Of a stretch of DNA of 64,000 nt, positions 8,266 to 16,840 are shown piece by piece. The first letter of the stretch is position 1; each line of letters opens with the position of its first letter. The position numbers and the translations under genes were made by a program. The notes beneath the pieces were generated by a model. That model saw only the letters and a list, made by a program, of their open reading frames with translations. It was not told the origin of the DNA and searched no databases. Origin of the DNA: Paenibacillus periandrae (lineage in GTDB: Bacteria > Bacillota > Bacilli > Paenibacillales > NBRC-103111); assembly GCF_022458865.1 (NCBI RefSeq), contig NZ_JAJNMU010000009.1, positions 276,965-340,964 on the forward strand, in the 5' to 3' direction.

Positions 8266-9462
8266 ATGATTACAATAAGAGATGTTAAAACCATTATGAC
8301 CGCACCGGAAGGGATCAACCTGGTCGTAGTTAAAATAGAAACCTCGGAGCCAGGTCTCTTTGGTCTCGGATGTGCCACATTTACTCAAAGATATTTATCG
8401 GTTGCGTCCGTCATCGACAATTACATGAAGCCATTTTTGATAGGAAAAGACGTGCAGCGGATCGAGGATATATGGCAAACTGCAATGGTGAGCGGCTACT
8501 GGCGGAATGGACCTGAATTGAACAATGCGCTGTCGGGTGTTGACATGGCCCTGTGGGATATTAAAGGGAAGCTGGCCGGGATGCCGGTGTATCAATTGTT
8601 AGGTGGAAAATGCCGCGAGGGAGCTGCTGTATATAAGCATGCGGATGGCAGCAGTCCGGAAGAAGTAGAAGCCAACGCAAAAGCATATATGGAGCAGGGC
8701 TACCGTTATATTCGCTGCCAGATGGGCTTGTACGGAGGACGCGGTGCCGCTATGACGAAGCCTGAAAATGCGCTGGATGGTGCTTATTATGATCCGAAAG
8801 CCTATATGAGAAGTATTGTTGGACTTTTTGAACATCTTCGCAGCCAATTAGGTTGGGAGGTCGAGTTTATTCATGATGTGCATGAGCGTCTGACACCGAT
8901 TGATGCAGTTGGTTTTGCCAAGCAATTGGAAAAATTCCAATTATTTTATTTGGAGGATGCACTGCCTCCTGAGCAAATCGAATGGTTTAAAAATATTCGT
9001 CAGCACAGTACAACTCCGCTGGCTATGGGCGAGCTGTTTAACAATCCGAATGAATGGGTTTCTCTGATTGCCAATCGCCTTATTGATTTTATTCGCATCC
9101 ATGTCAGCCAAATCGGTGGTATTACACCGGCCAAGAAGGTAATCTCGTTGGCTGAAACGTTCGGTGTTCGCACAGCTTGGCACGGTCCTGGGGATGTGTC
9201 TCCAGTAGGCCATGCGGCTAATGTCCACCTCGATGTTAGCAGCATTAACTTCGGTATCCAGGAATGGAACGGCTTCAAGGACGAGGTGCATGAAGTGTTC
9301 ACAGGAATTCCTGAAGTTCGCAACGGCTACGTCTATCCGAATGAAAAACCAGGTCTTGGTGTGGATATTGATGAAAAGCTGGCAGCCAAATTTCCGTGCT
9401 CCGATGTACTTCCGGCCTGGACATTGGCGAGGCTTCCTGATGGAACGTCTTTCCGTCCCTAA
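8266..9462 (+). CDS. ManD/RspA-type enolase-superfamily sugar-acid dehydratase
   Basis: A cytoplasmic dehydratase of 398 residues in the mannonate dehydratase (ManD) subgroup of the enolase superfamily. These enzymes dehydrate D-mannonate and/or D-gluconate to 2-keto-3-deoxygluconate. Expected metal ligands are seen as D204 (in HDVHERL), E230 (in YLEDALP) and E256 (in MGELFNN). H206 and H306 (in WHGPGD) match the catalytic histidines. It closes the operon with the importer, so the imported compound is probably a hexuronate or related sugar acid. Some ManD homologues have little or no activity, so mannonate specificity is an inference. Confidence 0.85.
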   Translation: MITIRDVKTIMTAPEGINLVVVKIETSEPGLFGLGCATFTQRYLSVASVIDNYMKPFLIGKDVQRIEDIWQTAMVSGYWRNGPELNNALSGVDMALWDIKGKLAGMPVYQLLGGKCREGAAVYKHADGSSPEEVEANAKAYMEQGYRYIRCQMGLYGGRGAAMTKPENALDGAYYDPKAYMRSIVGLFEHLRSQLGWEVEFIHDVHERLTPIDAVGFAKQLEKFQLFYLEDALPPEQIEWFKNIRQHSTTPLAMGELFNNPNEWVSLIANRLIDFIRIHVSQIGGITPAKKVISLAETFGVRTAWHGPGDVSPVGHAANVHLDVSSINFGIQEWNGFKDEVHEVFTGIPEVRNGYVYPNEKPGLGVDIDEKLAAKFPCSDVLPAWTLARLPDGTSFRP

Positions 9463-9466
9463 ATTT

Positions 9467-9515
9467 CGGCTGAAGCGAAACGCAAAAAACGACTGATCCT
9501 TTCAGCCGTTTTTTT
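9467..9515 (+). terminator. Rho-independent terminator after the dehydratase
   Basis: CGGCTGAA (9467-9474) pairs with TTCAGCCG (9501-9508) and is followed by seven T residues. The loop is long but the stem and T-run are clear. Confidence 0.7.
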
Positions 9516-9530
9516 GTATTTTTATTTAAT

Positions 9531-9758
9531 TTACGAAACAGATTGTTCACGATCATGCTCTTCAAAATACATCGATTCCTTATTAAAGGATCGGTTAATG
9601 GATAAAAACGTGTGCATCAGCTCAAAAAGCTCGGATTGATCCAAACGGACCGTGACATCCCCATTTGTTTCGTTGTCCGAAATATTGAATGCAATCGATT
9701 TACGCTCCGAATTAACTTGAAGCTCCCATTTCTGTTTCTTTAGTACACTTTCCCACAT
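9531..9758 (-). CDS. Small conserved-looking hypothetical protein
   Basis: A 75-residue protein, MWESVLKKQKWELQVN..., with a beta-rich N-terminal half (KWELQVNSERKSIAFNISD) and an acidic tail. I recognise no domain; it has no signal peptide or membrane segment. AAAGGGTGG five bases before the ATG at 9758 supports this start over the GTG at 9767. It is convergent with the dehydratase gene. Confidence 0.6.
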   Translation of the reverse strand: MWESVLKKQKWELQVNSERKSIAFNISDNETNGDVTVRLDQSELFELMHTFLSINRSFNKESMYFEEHDREQSVS

Positions 9759-9914
9759 TTGTACCACCCTTTCCTTTCACCTGTAGCTTGATCAGTTGAC
9801 TGTCATAAAATAAGTATATGCGCCCAAAAAGGGAATTATGATGAATCATGGGCATGTAAAGGTTCATTTTCGTTGCATATTGTACAGTTGTTCAAATAGG
9901 ACTGTGGTTTATGT

Positions 9915-9944
9915 TTGACAAAAGCTGCGTTTCCTCCTTACACT
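9915..9944 (+). promoter_or_regulatory. SigA-type promoter before the MBL-fold gene
   Basis: TTGACA (9915-9920), an 18-base spacer and TACACT (9939-9944) precede the hydrolase gene by about 75 bases. Confidence 0.6.
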
Positions 9945-10021
9945 GGGATGAGTATAAGATTGATATGCAGCTATGAAAGCGGCAATGACTTAAAATTCTA
10001 ACTATCGAGGTGCATTCGGGT

Positions 10022-10948
10022 ATGTTAATACAACCACAAGGGAAGCTGGTTCCAGATTTTCATGAGCATTTGAAGGTAATATTGTTAGGTACGGGAACAC
10101 CGCGCAGCTTCTATGGACGCTCCAAATCGGCAGCTGTTGTATTTGCAGGCAGCAAGAGCTTTTTGGTTGATTGCGGAGGCGGCGTTGTCGACCAGATGAT
10201 TAAGGCCGGGATTATGCCACAGCGTATATCGGATGTTTTATTTACGCATCATCACAGCGATCACAATTCAGGATTTTTCGATGTATTTATTAGCAGTTGG
10301 AGGACTCATGTTATTCCTGATCAAGTATTTGAGGGCCGCAAGGTTCCCATGACTGTATATGGTCCAACGACAACCAAAGAAATTATCGGAAAAATGCGGG
10401 AATCGTTCGATTTTGATGTAAATTTGCGCGTGAATTATAACAAATCCACAGATGTGGGTGCGAATATTGAGTACGTGCTAAGTAATGAAGGAGTCGTGTA
10501 TGACAACGATGGTATCAAGATTACAGCCTTTGAGGTGGATCATAAGCCTGTTTATCCGGCGCTTGCTTACAAATTCGAATATAACGGACAATCGCTTGTC
10601 ATTTCCGGTGATACGATTCCCGTCGACAATATGGTTAAGTATAGCGAAGGCATCGATTTGTTAATCCATGAGTCCTATAACAAGGAATGGCTGGATGCAC
10701 TGATCACTCAATTCCCTGAGCAAGCAGTTGGACTCTCGAACCCGGCCAAGTATCACACAACGACACTGGAGGCAGCGGAGATAGCCCGCAAGGCTGGCGT
10801 GAAGCATCTCGTACTCACACATCATATCCCTGCGCCAATGGAAACCGAAGAGGCGGAAGAAGCTTACATACAAGGCGTTAGAGAAATTTATTCAGGCCCC
10901 ATTACGATGGCAAGAGACCTGATGGAATTTGATTTGGGTAAAATGTAA
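10022..10948 (+). CDS. MBL-fold metallo-hydrolase (RNase Z/arylsulfatase-like)
   Basis: A metallo-beta-lactamase-fold hydrolase of 308 residues without a signal peptide. The zinc motif HxHxDH is seen at H76, H78, D80, H81 (THHHSDHN). Further ligands are in SGDTIP (Asp) and in the late THHIP motif. The N-terminal GTGTPRSFYGRSKSA resembles RNase Z and arylsulfatase-type members. The start at ATG 10022 follows GAGG at 10007-10010 with an 11-base gap; GTG 10010 is in frame but would overlap the ribosome site. It is monocistronic. The substrate is unknown. Confidence 0.82.
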   Translation: MLIQPQGKLVPDFHEHLKVILLGTGTPRSFYGRSKSAAVVFAGSKSFLVDCGGGVVDQMIKAGIMPQRISDVLFTHHHSDHNSGFFDVFISSWRTHVIPDQVFEGRKVPMTVYGPTTTKEIIGKMRESFDFDVNLRVNYNKSTDVGANIEYVLSNEGVVYDNDGIKITAFEVDHKPVYPALAYKFEYNGQSLVISGDTIPVDNMVKYSEGIDLLIHESYNKEWLDALITQFPEQAVGLSNPAKYHTTTLEAAEIARKAGVKHLVLTHHIPAPMETEEAEEAYIQGVREIYSGPITMARDLMEFDLGKM

Positions 10949-10977
10949 TTAAGATCATACAAAAAGGCTCCATCCGA

Positions 10978-11010
10978 AAGCACCTTGGTCATGGGATCAG
11001 GGTGTTTTTG
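10978..11010 (+). terminator. Possible terminator after the MBL-fold gene
   Basis: GCACCTTG and CAGGGTGT can pair with one G-T wobble around a 10-base loop and are followed by TTTTGC. Moderate strength. Confidence 0.45.
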
Positions 11011-11046
11011 CTTTTGTCAGAGGGCGTAGAGGGATGGGAGGAAAAG

Positions 11047-11122
11047 TTTAGAAAATTTTAAGGATTGTTTTAGCTAAGCTTAAGGAGTGGTTTAGAGGCA
11101 GTTACGATTCACAGGCTACAAT
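11047..11122 (+). promoter_or_regulatory. Five in-phase 11-bp repeats and -10 element, response-regulator site
   Basis: Five consecutive 11-base units run from 11047 to 11101: TTTAGAAAATT, TTAAGGATTGT, TTTAGCTAAGC, TTAAGGAGTGG, TTTAGAGGCAG. Units 2 and 4 and units 3 and 5 are close copies, giving a 22-base double repeat. A TACAAT -10 box follows at 11117-11122 with no good -35, as expected for an activated promoter. OmpR-family regulators bind such helix-phased direct repeats; the operon downstream ends with one. Confidence 0.75.
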
Positions 11123-11175
11123 GAGATTGTAAGATAAGAGCTTGATACTAAAACCATTTGGAGAGGAAGTTAAAC

Positions 11176-12117
11176 ATGAACAAAAAATTATCACTAATTG
11201 GAACTGGCGTCGCGGTAGGAACCCTTCTGCTTGTTACATCTGCCTATGCGGGTGTGAATGCATCATCGGGGTATGATTCCTATAAAACGGCGATCAAAAC
11301 AACCGTTGCGGCCAAAAGTGTGACCCAAGCGGTTTCGGTTACGGTGCAGGATAACGGGAAAAGCCTGATTGGCGTCAATGGAACGGTTAAAAAGAACAAC
11401 GACAATCATGCCGTCAGTGCGGATGTAACGATCAAAGGCGGAGGCACGGAGCAGTCACTTAAAGTGTATAACACCGATGGGAAAACTGTATTTAAAACAG
11501 GCGATAGCGATACTTATCAAGTAATCGAAGACAAGGCGGGAATGGGGCATAAGTTCCAGGCGGCAAAAAATGACAAGGAACGCAGTGGTCAGGTCCAAGG
11601 AGATCAATTCAATAAAGAAGCGGAAAATCTAATTGATGCGCTGGTTGGTAATCTGCAGCAGTATGTAACAGAAAACCCGGCCGCGAACGGTGCCAAGGAG
11701 ATTCATTTATCACTATCCGGCAATCAGATCCCTACAGCTGTTAACGCAATTGGATCGTTTCTGGTCAAAAAAGCTTCGCACGATAATGTTCAGGGAACCC
11801 ATGATAAAGCCTTCAAGACACCTTTTGGAACAGATTTTAGCGCTTTGAAGCAATCACTGCCTCAACTGTCCTCGGATGTTGCGATTACGAAGGTTGACCT
11901 GCTAGCGACTGTTGATGGAAACAGCTATATCACGAATCAAAAAGCGTCTCTGACGATAGAAGGCAAAGATGCAAGCGGTCTTGCACATGTTGTCGTGGTC
12001 AGTGTCGATTTGGGCTTGTCCGGTGTGAATGCAACTACCCCGGATTCAGTTGATTTGACTGGCAAACAGGTGGAAAACGTAGATATGAAGCAATGGGAAG
12101 GCATGAAGCACAAGTAA
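11176..12117 (+). CDS. Secreted protein of unknown function, first gene of an ABC/two-component operon
   Basis: A 313-residue exported protein. The N-terminus MNKKLSLIGTGVAVGTLLLV followed by TSAYAG is a Sec signal peptide with an AYA-type cleavage site, and no lipobox. The mature part is rich in K, D, G and T with alternating strands; no family is recognised. AGGAAG seven bases before ATG 11176 sets the start; the upstream in-frame ATG at 11158 has no ribosome site. Because it lies ahead of an ABC transporter and a kinase-regulator pair under a likely autoregulated promoter, it may be an accessory sensor, an immunity factor or an envelope component. These are only inferences. Confidence 0.7.
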   Translation: MNKKLSLIGTGVAVGTLLLVTSAYAGVNASSGYDSYKTAIKTTVAAKSVTQAVSVTVQDNGKSLIGVNGTVKKNNDNHAVSADVTIKGGGTEQSLKVYNTDGKTVFKTGDSDTYQVIEDKAGMGHKFQAAKNDKERSGQVQGDQFNKEAENLIDALVGNLQQYVTENPAANGAKEIHLSLSGNQIPTAVNAIGSFLVKKASHDNVQGTHDKAFKTPFGTDFSALKQSLPQLSSDVAITKVDLLATVDGNSYITNQKASLTIEGKDASGLAHVVVVSVDLGLSGVNATTPDSVDLTGKQVENVDMKQWEGMKHK

Positions 12118-12219
12118 GAAGCTTCTATAACTCAATCAATTAATAATAATGTCAAGCTTCAAGGGCTGCGGACGGGTGCAGATGCGTTCGCAGCCTGTTT
12201 TAAGAAAGGGGGAATCCAG

Positions 12220-12966
12220 ATGTCAGAGCCGATCATTCAATTAAATGGAATCAGTAAAACGTTTAAGAACGGACGGGGTGTAGAGCAAATTACACTTGAA
12301 GTCAATAAAGGCGATGTGTACGGATTTTTTGGACCCAATGGCGCCGGCAAAACGACCGTGATGAAAATATTGGTCGGTCTTAGTCGGGCAGACCGCGGCA
12401 GTGCGCGATTGTTTGGATATGACGTATCAACCCATTTTGCACAAGCGATGCAAAAGACCGGAGCGTTGATTGAGACCGCGGAAGCTTTTGAGTATATGAC
12501 GGGCTACGCGAATCTGGTTCTGGCCTCGCGCTTTTATCCTGAGCTTGACAAGACTCGGATTGATGAGGTTTTGGAGCTCGTAGGCTTGCAGAAATATAAG
12601 CGTGAGAAAGTGAGCGGCTATTCACTTGGCATGAAGCAGAGATTAGGCCTGGCGGCTGCCTTGCTGTCTAAACCGGAGCTGCTGATTCTCGATGAGCCGA
12701 CTAACGGTCTGGATATTGAGGGCATGGTTGAGATGCGCGAATTGATGGTTAGTTTGGCGCGAGAGCAGGGTATGACCTTCTTCCTGTCCAGTCACATGAT
12801 TCAGGAGATGGAGCTGATGTGCAGCCGCATCGGGATTTTGGTCGAAGGCAAGCTCGTCTGTGAAGGCGCACTGTCCGAACTGGTTGATGGTGTCCATGTC
12901 ACTTCACTTGAGCAGTTATTTATTTCATCGGTACGGCAGGAAAGGGGGAAGGTGGCACATGCATAG
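12220..12966 (+). CDS. ABC transporter ATP-binding protein (BcrA/CcmA type)
   Basis: A cytoplasmic ATPase of 248 residues. Walker A is GPNGAGKTT (about residue 39), the signature is YSLGMKQRLGLA, Walker B is LLILDEPTNGLD and the switch histidine is in FLSSHM. The class matches ATPases of ABC-2 drug and bacteriocin exporters such as BcrA. AAAGGGGG precedes the ATG by 8 bases. Its stop overlaps the permease start by 8 bases (ATGCATAG), so both are coupled. Confidence 0.92.
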   Translation: MSEPIIQLNGISKTFKNGRGVEQITLEVNKGDVYGFFGPNGAGKTTVMKILVGLSRADRGSARLFGYDVSTHFAQAMQKTGALIETAEAFEYMTGYANLVLASRFYPELDKTRIDEVLELVGLQKYKREKVSGYSLGMKQRLGLAAALLSKPELLILDEPTNGLDIEGMVEMRELMVSLAREQGMTFFLSSHMIQEMELMCSRIGILVEGKLVCEGALSELVDGVHVTSLEQLFISSVRQERGKVAHA

Positions 12967-13711
12967 CTACTGGGCAGGTGTACGTAATGAAATCAGCAAG
13001 CTGATAGCAAGAAAGAAATTGGTGCTCTTTCCGGCGTTGCTGCTCCTGCTGCCGATTGCGGCCAGCATTCTGCTATCACAGCTGCAAACCGGAATAGGTA
13101 TTGCAGCCATTTCGTCCGGGGATTTTCCACAGCTTATGCTTGGGATATATACGAATTTTCTTCTGCCGCTCTTACTATTCATGGCCGCTTCCGATATGTT
13201 CGCAGGAGAGCTTCAGGACCGTACACTCAAAATAACATTAACGCGGCCGATATCCCGTTTTCAAGTTTTTGCCTCGAAAATTACCGTGCTTGCGCTGTTT
13301 GCTATGGTCATATTGGCAGCCTCTCTGATCGTTTCCCTACTGGCTGGTCTTGTGCTGCAGGCTCGTTCTGGTTTAAGTGGGTCCTTGCTGCAAGCCGTTA
13401 TTTCCTATGTGGTTGCTTGGTTTCCGATGACGGCACTTGCGATTGCAGCCGCGTTGTTAGCGCAGTTTTTCCGCAGTGCCAGCGGGGCTTTGGCTATTTG
13501 TGTGGTGCTGTATGCCGCGCTTAAAGGTCTGGGCATCTTTTATCCGCAGTTTGCTGCCTACTCACCGACATTTTATACAGATTGGCACCAGCTGTGGATC
13601 AACAGTGGAGTTTCCATCGGGAAGCTGGCTAATGCATCAACCTATTTATTGGCTTGCTGCATCTTGTGTTTTACGGCTGCATTTGCTATGTTCGACAAAA
13701 GACAATTATAG
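12959..13711 (+). CDS. ABC-2 type transporter permease
   Basis: A 250-residue membrane protein, MHSYWAGVRNEISKLIARKK..., with about six spans: near residues 20-40, 58-80, 105-130, 145-170, 175-195 and 225-245. ABC-2 features include the cytosolic ELQDRTLKITLTRPISRFQ segment that contacts the ATPase. It overlaps the ATPase gene by 8 bases. Together they form a half-ABC exporter of the bacitracin/lantibiotic-immunity or membrane-repair type; the cargo is unknown. Confidence 0.9.
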   Translation: MHSYWAGVRNEISKLIARKKLVLFPALLLLLPIAASILLSQLQTGIGIAAISSGDFPQLMLGIYTNFLLPLLLFMAASDMFAGELQDRTLKITLTRPISRFQVFASKITVLALFAMVILAASLIVSLLAGLVLQARSGLSGSLLQAVISYVVAWFPMTALAIAAALLAQFFRSASGALAICVVLYAALKGLGIFYPQFAAYSPTFYTDWHQLWINSGVSIGKLANASTYLLACCILCFTAAFAMFDKRQL

Positions 13712-13723
13712 GGGAAATGCATA

Positions 13724-15190
13724 ATGTCGATCAAAGTTCGTCTGCTGCTTTCATACATTGCGATGCTGGTTGTGCCTGTGGTGCTATTTGCCTTTGCTGC
13801 ATTGATTATAGGTTTGATGATTATGGGTGATTTCAAATCGGTGTTTCAGATTGATATGAAGCGTCACAATCCATTCAAGCAGGTGATGGAGGAGCAGGCT
13901 GCAGTTTATAGCGATATTCAGCAGCTTTCCTCCCAAAAACCGGAATCGTTGCTTGATCCCAATGTGATTGATGGGCTTGAGGCCAAGTTGACGCAGTTGA
14001 ACATGGGCTTGGTGATTCGAAAGGATGAGCAGCTGGCTGTAGTGTCCTCCCGATTGAATGATTCTCCGGTACTTCAGATATTACCAGCTTACGGAAATCA
14101 CGATCTGGGCGAAAATCGCGACAATATGTTGAATACACGCGATCATTGGTTTTTTTACAAGCAACACGATTTTACATTTACTGATCAAAGTCAGGGCAGT
14201 GCTTTTATGATCATGGATACTAATTTCTTTCAAAAATATGCGATACGGTATGCTTTGGCGCTGTTGCTGTCGTTGTTTTTGATTTTGGTTCTGACGAACG
14301 GCCTTCTGACCTACTTCGTATCCCGCAGCATCATCCGTCCGCTTCGGTCTTTGAAGCTGGCTGCCGAGCAGATTGGGGAGGGGAATCTTGATGAAGTAGT
14401 TCATTCCCATTCACGTGATGAGATCGGAGAGCTGAGTGCTTCCTTTGAGCAGATGAGGCGTAGATTGAAGGATTCAGTGGAGCTGCAGCTGCAGTACGAG
14501 GATAACCGGAAAGAGCTGCTCTCGAATATTTCTCATGACTTGAAAACACCTGTTACCTCGATTAAAGGCTACGTAGAGGGAATATTGGATGGTGTTGCAG
14601 GCGCGGATAAGCTTGAAAAGTATTTGCAAACGATTTATACCAAAACCGTAGATATGGATCGAATGATCGATGAGCTGTTTTTATTTTCCAAGCTTGATTT
14701 GGGCAAGCTGCCATTTTATTTTGAAGAGGTCGAGTTGGTTCCCTATCTGGAGGATCTGATCGGCGAAGCACAATTTGACATGGAAAAAAAGGGAGTCTCG
14801 CTGACACTGAACGTGGTCCATCCCGATCGAATTGGTAAAGTGAAGGCGGATCGTGAAAAGCTGAAGCGTGTGCTTACAAATATATGGGATAACGCGGTTA
14901 AATATGGCGATAAGGAGCAGACGCGAATCGAGGTTAACCTGGATAGGCAAAAGGAGGCTGTCATTCTTGAAATTGCCGATAATGGACAGGGCATTTCATC
15001 TGAGGCACTGCCGTTTGTCTTTGAACGGTTTTACAGGGAAGACCCTTCCCGCAGTATGGCTGCAGGTGGGAGCGGACTTGGACTTGCAATCGCCAAACAA
15101 ATTATATTGGAGCACGGTGGGACGATCACAGCTGAGAGCGAAGAGGGATTGGGTACACGAATGATTATACAACTGCCCAAGCTGAGATAG
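13724..15190 (+). CDS. Membrane sensor histidine kinase (HAMP, HisKA, HATPase_c)
   Basis: A 488-residue kinase. Two membrane spans (about residues 8-32 and 167-192) bracket an extracellular sensor of roughly 135 residues. HAMP follows (RPLRSLKLAAEQIGEGNLDE), then HisKA with phospho-acceptor H271 in SNISHDLKTP, then HATPase_c with N box DNAVKYG, DNGQGI and GGSGLGLAIAK. A GGGGAAATGCATA leader precedes the ATG, 12 bases after the permease stop. It is cotranscribed with the transporter and the following regulator, so it probably senses an envelope-active compound. Confidence 0.93.
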   Translation: MSIKVRLLLSYIAMLVVPVVLFAFAALIIGLMIMGDFKSVFQIDMKRHNPFKQVMEEQAAVYSDIQQLSSQKPESLLDPNVIDGLEAKLTQLNMGLVIRKDEQLAVVSSRLNDSPVLQILPAYGNHDLGENRDNMLNTRDHWFFYKQHDFTFTDQSQGSAFMIMDTNFFQKYAIRYALALLLSLFLILVLTNGLLTYFVSRSIIRPLRSLKLAAEQIGEGNLDEVVHSHSRDEIGELSASFEQMRRRLKDSVELQLQYEDNRKELLSNISHDLKTPVTSIKGYVEGILDGVAGADKLEKYLQTIYTKTVDMDRMIDELFLFSKLDLGKLPFYFEEVELVPYLEDLIGEAQFDMEKKGVSLTLNVVHPDRIGKVKADREKLKRVLTNIWDNAVKYGDKEQTRIEVNLDRQKEAVILEIADNGQGISSEALPFVFERFYREDPSRSMAAGGSGLGLAIAKQIILEHGGTITAESEEGLGTRMIIQLPKLR

Positions 15191-15224
15191 TTAACAGCCT
15201 TACCAAAAGTACGGGGGGAAACAG

Positions 15225-15914
15225 ATGAAACACATATTGATTATTGAAGATGAACTGAGCATTGCCGAGCTGGAGCGTGACTATCTGGAGATCGACGGGT
15301 TCAAGGTGGATATGGAAAGTCGTGGTGACTCTGGTTTGCAGCGGGCCCTTGAGCATACCTATGATCTCATTATTCTTGATGTTATGCTGCCGAAGATTGA
15401 CGGCTTTGAAATTTGCCGCAAAATCCGCAGTGTTCAGGATACCCCCATACTGATGGTTTCCGCCAAAAAGGAGGATATCGATAAAATCCGTGGTCTTGGT
15501 CTTGGCGCAGATGATTACATCATCAAGCCGTTTAGTCCAAGCGAGCTGGTTGCCCGGGTAAAGGCGCATTTGAATCGCTATGAGCGGCTGATGGGTCGTC
15601 GGGAAACAGGTAACCAGGAGATCCGCATTCGCGGGCTGGCTATCGACAAATCTGCGCGCCGTGTGACGGTGAACGATCAGGAGGTCGTGTTTACGACCAA
15701 GGAATTTGATCTGTTGACTTATCTCGCTGCCAATCCAAATCGTGTATTCAGCAAAGATCAGCTCTTCGAGCAGCTGTGGGGAATGGATTCCATGGGAGAC
15801 ATCGCTACCGTCACTGTACATATCCGCAAGGTGAGGGAGAAGGTCGAGCTGGACCCATCCAATCCGCAATATATTGAGACCGTATGGGGAGCCGGCTATC
15901 GGTTTAAACTGTGA
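15225..15914 (+). CDS. OmpR-family response regulator
   Basis: A 229-residue DNA-binding regulator. The receiver domain has acidic pocket EDE (residues 6-8), phospho-acceptor D52 (LDVMLPKIDG), the conserved S/T and K105-type lysine in IIKPFSPSEL. The C-terminal winged helix ends with VWGAGYRF. GGGGGGAA lies about 8 bases before the ATG. It is the last gene of the unit and the most likely protein to bind the 11-bp phased repeats at 11047-11101, giving positive autoregulation. Confidence 0.94.
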   Translation: MKHILIIEDELSIAELERDYLEIDGFKVDMESRGDSGLQRALEHTYDLIILDVMLPKIDGFEICRKIRSVQDTPILMVSAKKEDIDKIRGLGLGADDYIIKPFSPSELVARVKAHLNRYERLMGRRETGNQEIRIRGLAIDKSARRVTVNDQEVVFTTKEFDLLTYLAANPNRVFSKDQLFEQLWGMDSMGDIATVTVHIRKVREKVELDPSNPQYIETVWGAGYRFKL

Positions 15915-16027
15915 TAAGTGGACACCTAACGAGCTTTTTTTGAACAATCTGCGTAATTCATGGCCATATAGGGTAAACAATACTTAAGCAGTGAACGTAT
16001 ACATACCCAATATGAGGAGTGATTACA

Positions 16028-16390
16028 ATGTCCAAACACATCCAAGCCTATTTTCAGACAGAAAATGAAGCCGAGCATGTAAGAACATTGCTGCAAACGT
16101 ACGATACGGAATCAGTGGAGGTTGGCAAGCTGGATGGCGGGTATTCGGGCGACAGAAGAATTATAATCCCGATTGCAGGTACCGGGGGAGGTACGCAAGC
16201 CAATGGAGCAGGTGTGCTTGGAGCTGGAGGGATTGCCCCCGCGGCGGTGCTAGGGGATGAGGACGATCTTGATCAGGATGGACACCGTGATCTGCATTAT
16301 GTCTTGTCGGCTAAGGTGCTGGAAGAAGAGTATGAAGAAATCCGCAACATGATTCGTCATAACCGCGGTCACGTGGAACGACTTGACTAA
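16028..16390 (+). CDS. Hypothetical protein with glycine-rich middle, stress-protein-like
   Basis: A 120-residue protein, MSKHIQAYFQTENEAEHVR..., with an N-terminal alpha/beta ferredoxin-like start and a glycine/alanine-rich stretch (IAGTGGGTQANGAG). The C-terminal end is helical and acidic (VLEEEYEEIRNMIRHN). The outline recalls general stress proteins of the YflT/GsiB-associated 17M type, but I cannot confirm the family. GAGGAG is 8 bases before ATG 16028. It is followed by another small gene in the same direction. Confidence 0.65.
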   Translation: MSKHIQAYFQTENEAEHVRTLLQTYDTESVEVGKLDGGYSGDRRIIIPIAGTGGGTQANGAGVLGAGGIAPAAVLGDEDDLDQDGHRDLHYVLSAKVLEEEYEEIRNMIRHNRGHVERLD

Positions 16391-16423
16391 TCATCGGCTG
16401 GAGCTGTATAGGAGGTGGAGACC

Positions 16424-16645
16424 ATGGCCCAAATAGAAAAAAGGTCACAGGAAATCGTAAAGACAAATCTGCGTGATAACCCGGAAGGCTCTCCAACTGA
16501 AAAAGAAAGCTTGCTGGATCTTTATGAAAGTGAGCAGACTGTGGATCCGGTTCCCGTCGAAGAATTGAAAATTCAACATGAAGATGAAAAAAATAAAGAA
16601 ACGACGAAGAATACGTCCAGTAGTGAGAAACGTTATCCAGGCTAG
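16424..16645 (+). CDS. Small acidic hydrophilic protein
   Basis: A 73-residue, highly charged and probably disordered protein: MAQIEKRSQEIVKTNLRDN..., ending in an E/K/T/S-rich tail. It has no cysteines and no hydrophobic core. GGAGG stands 8 bases before ATG 16424. It follows the previous small gene by 33 bases and is probably cotranscribed; a structured terminator follows. It may be a small stress-type protein; function unknown. Confidence 0.55.
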   Translation: MAQIEKRSQEIVKTNLRDNPEGSPTEKESLLDLYESEQTVDPVPVEELKIQHEDEKNKETTKNTSSSEKRYPG

Positions 16646-16658
16646 ATTTATAATGAAG

Positions 16659-16727
16659 AAGCAAGGGAGAGCAAATACTGGATTCCACAGAGTGGGTCAG
16701 TACTTGGATGTCCCTTGCTTTTTTTAT
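16659..16727 (+). terminator. Structured terminator after the two small genes
   Basis: A 10-bp perfect stem AAGCAAGGGA / TCCCTTGCTT encloses a second helix (ATACTG / CAGTAC region) and is followed by seven T residues. The extended structure is larger than a usual terminator. Confidence 0.8.
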
Positions 16728-16764
16728 GCTGAGAAAAGAGTGAAGTATATTTTTGTTCAACTTT

Positions 16765-16785
16765 ACATACCCTATAGGGGTATGT
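16765..16785 (+). promoter_or_regulatory. CsoR-type copper operator
   Basis: The dyad ACATACCC-TATAG-GGGTATGT has the form of known CsoR binding sites (TACCC/GGGTA with a short centre). It lies about 55 bases before copZ in the promoter region. Copper bound to CsoR would release repression. Confidence 0.75.
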
Positions 16786-16840
16786 TATTTTTAAATTAGG
16801 TACTACCGTTATAGTAAGACATTCATTGGGAGGAAATCAT

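Noticed and set aside
11047..11101. Repeats considered as a CRISPR array
   Set aside because: Units are 11 bases with no spacers and lie in a promoter; they fit a regulator-binding array. No CRISPR array or cas gene was seen in the window.
15165..15980. 271-codon minus-strand open frame over the response regulator
   Set aside because: The plus-strand response regulator has all receiver and winged-helix motifs; the antisense frame has none.
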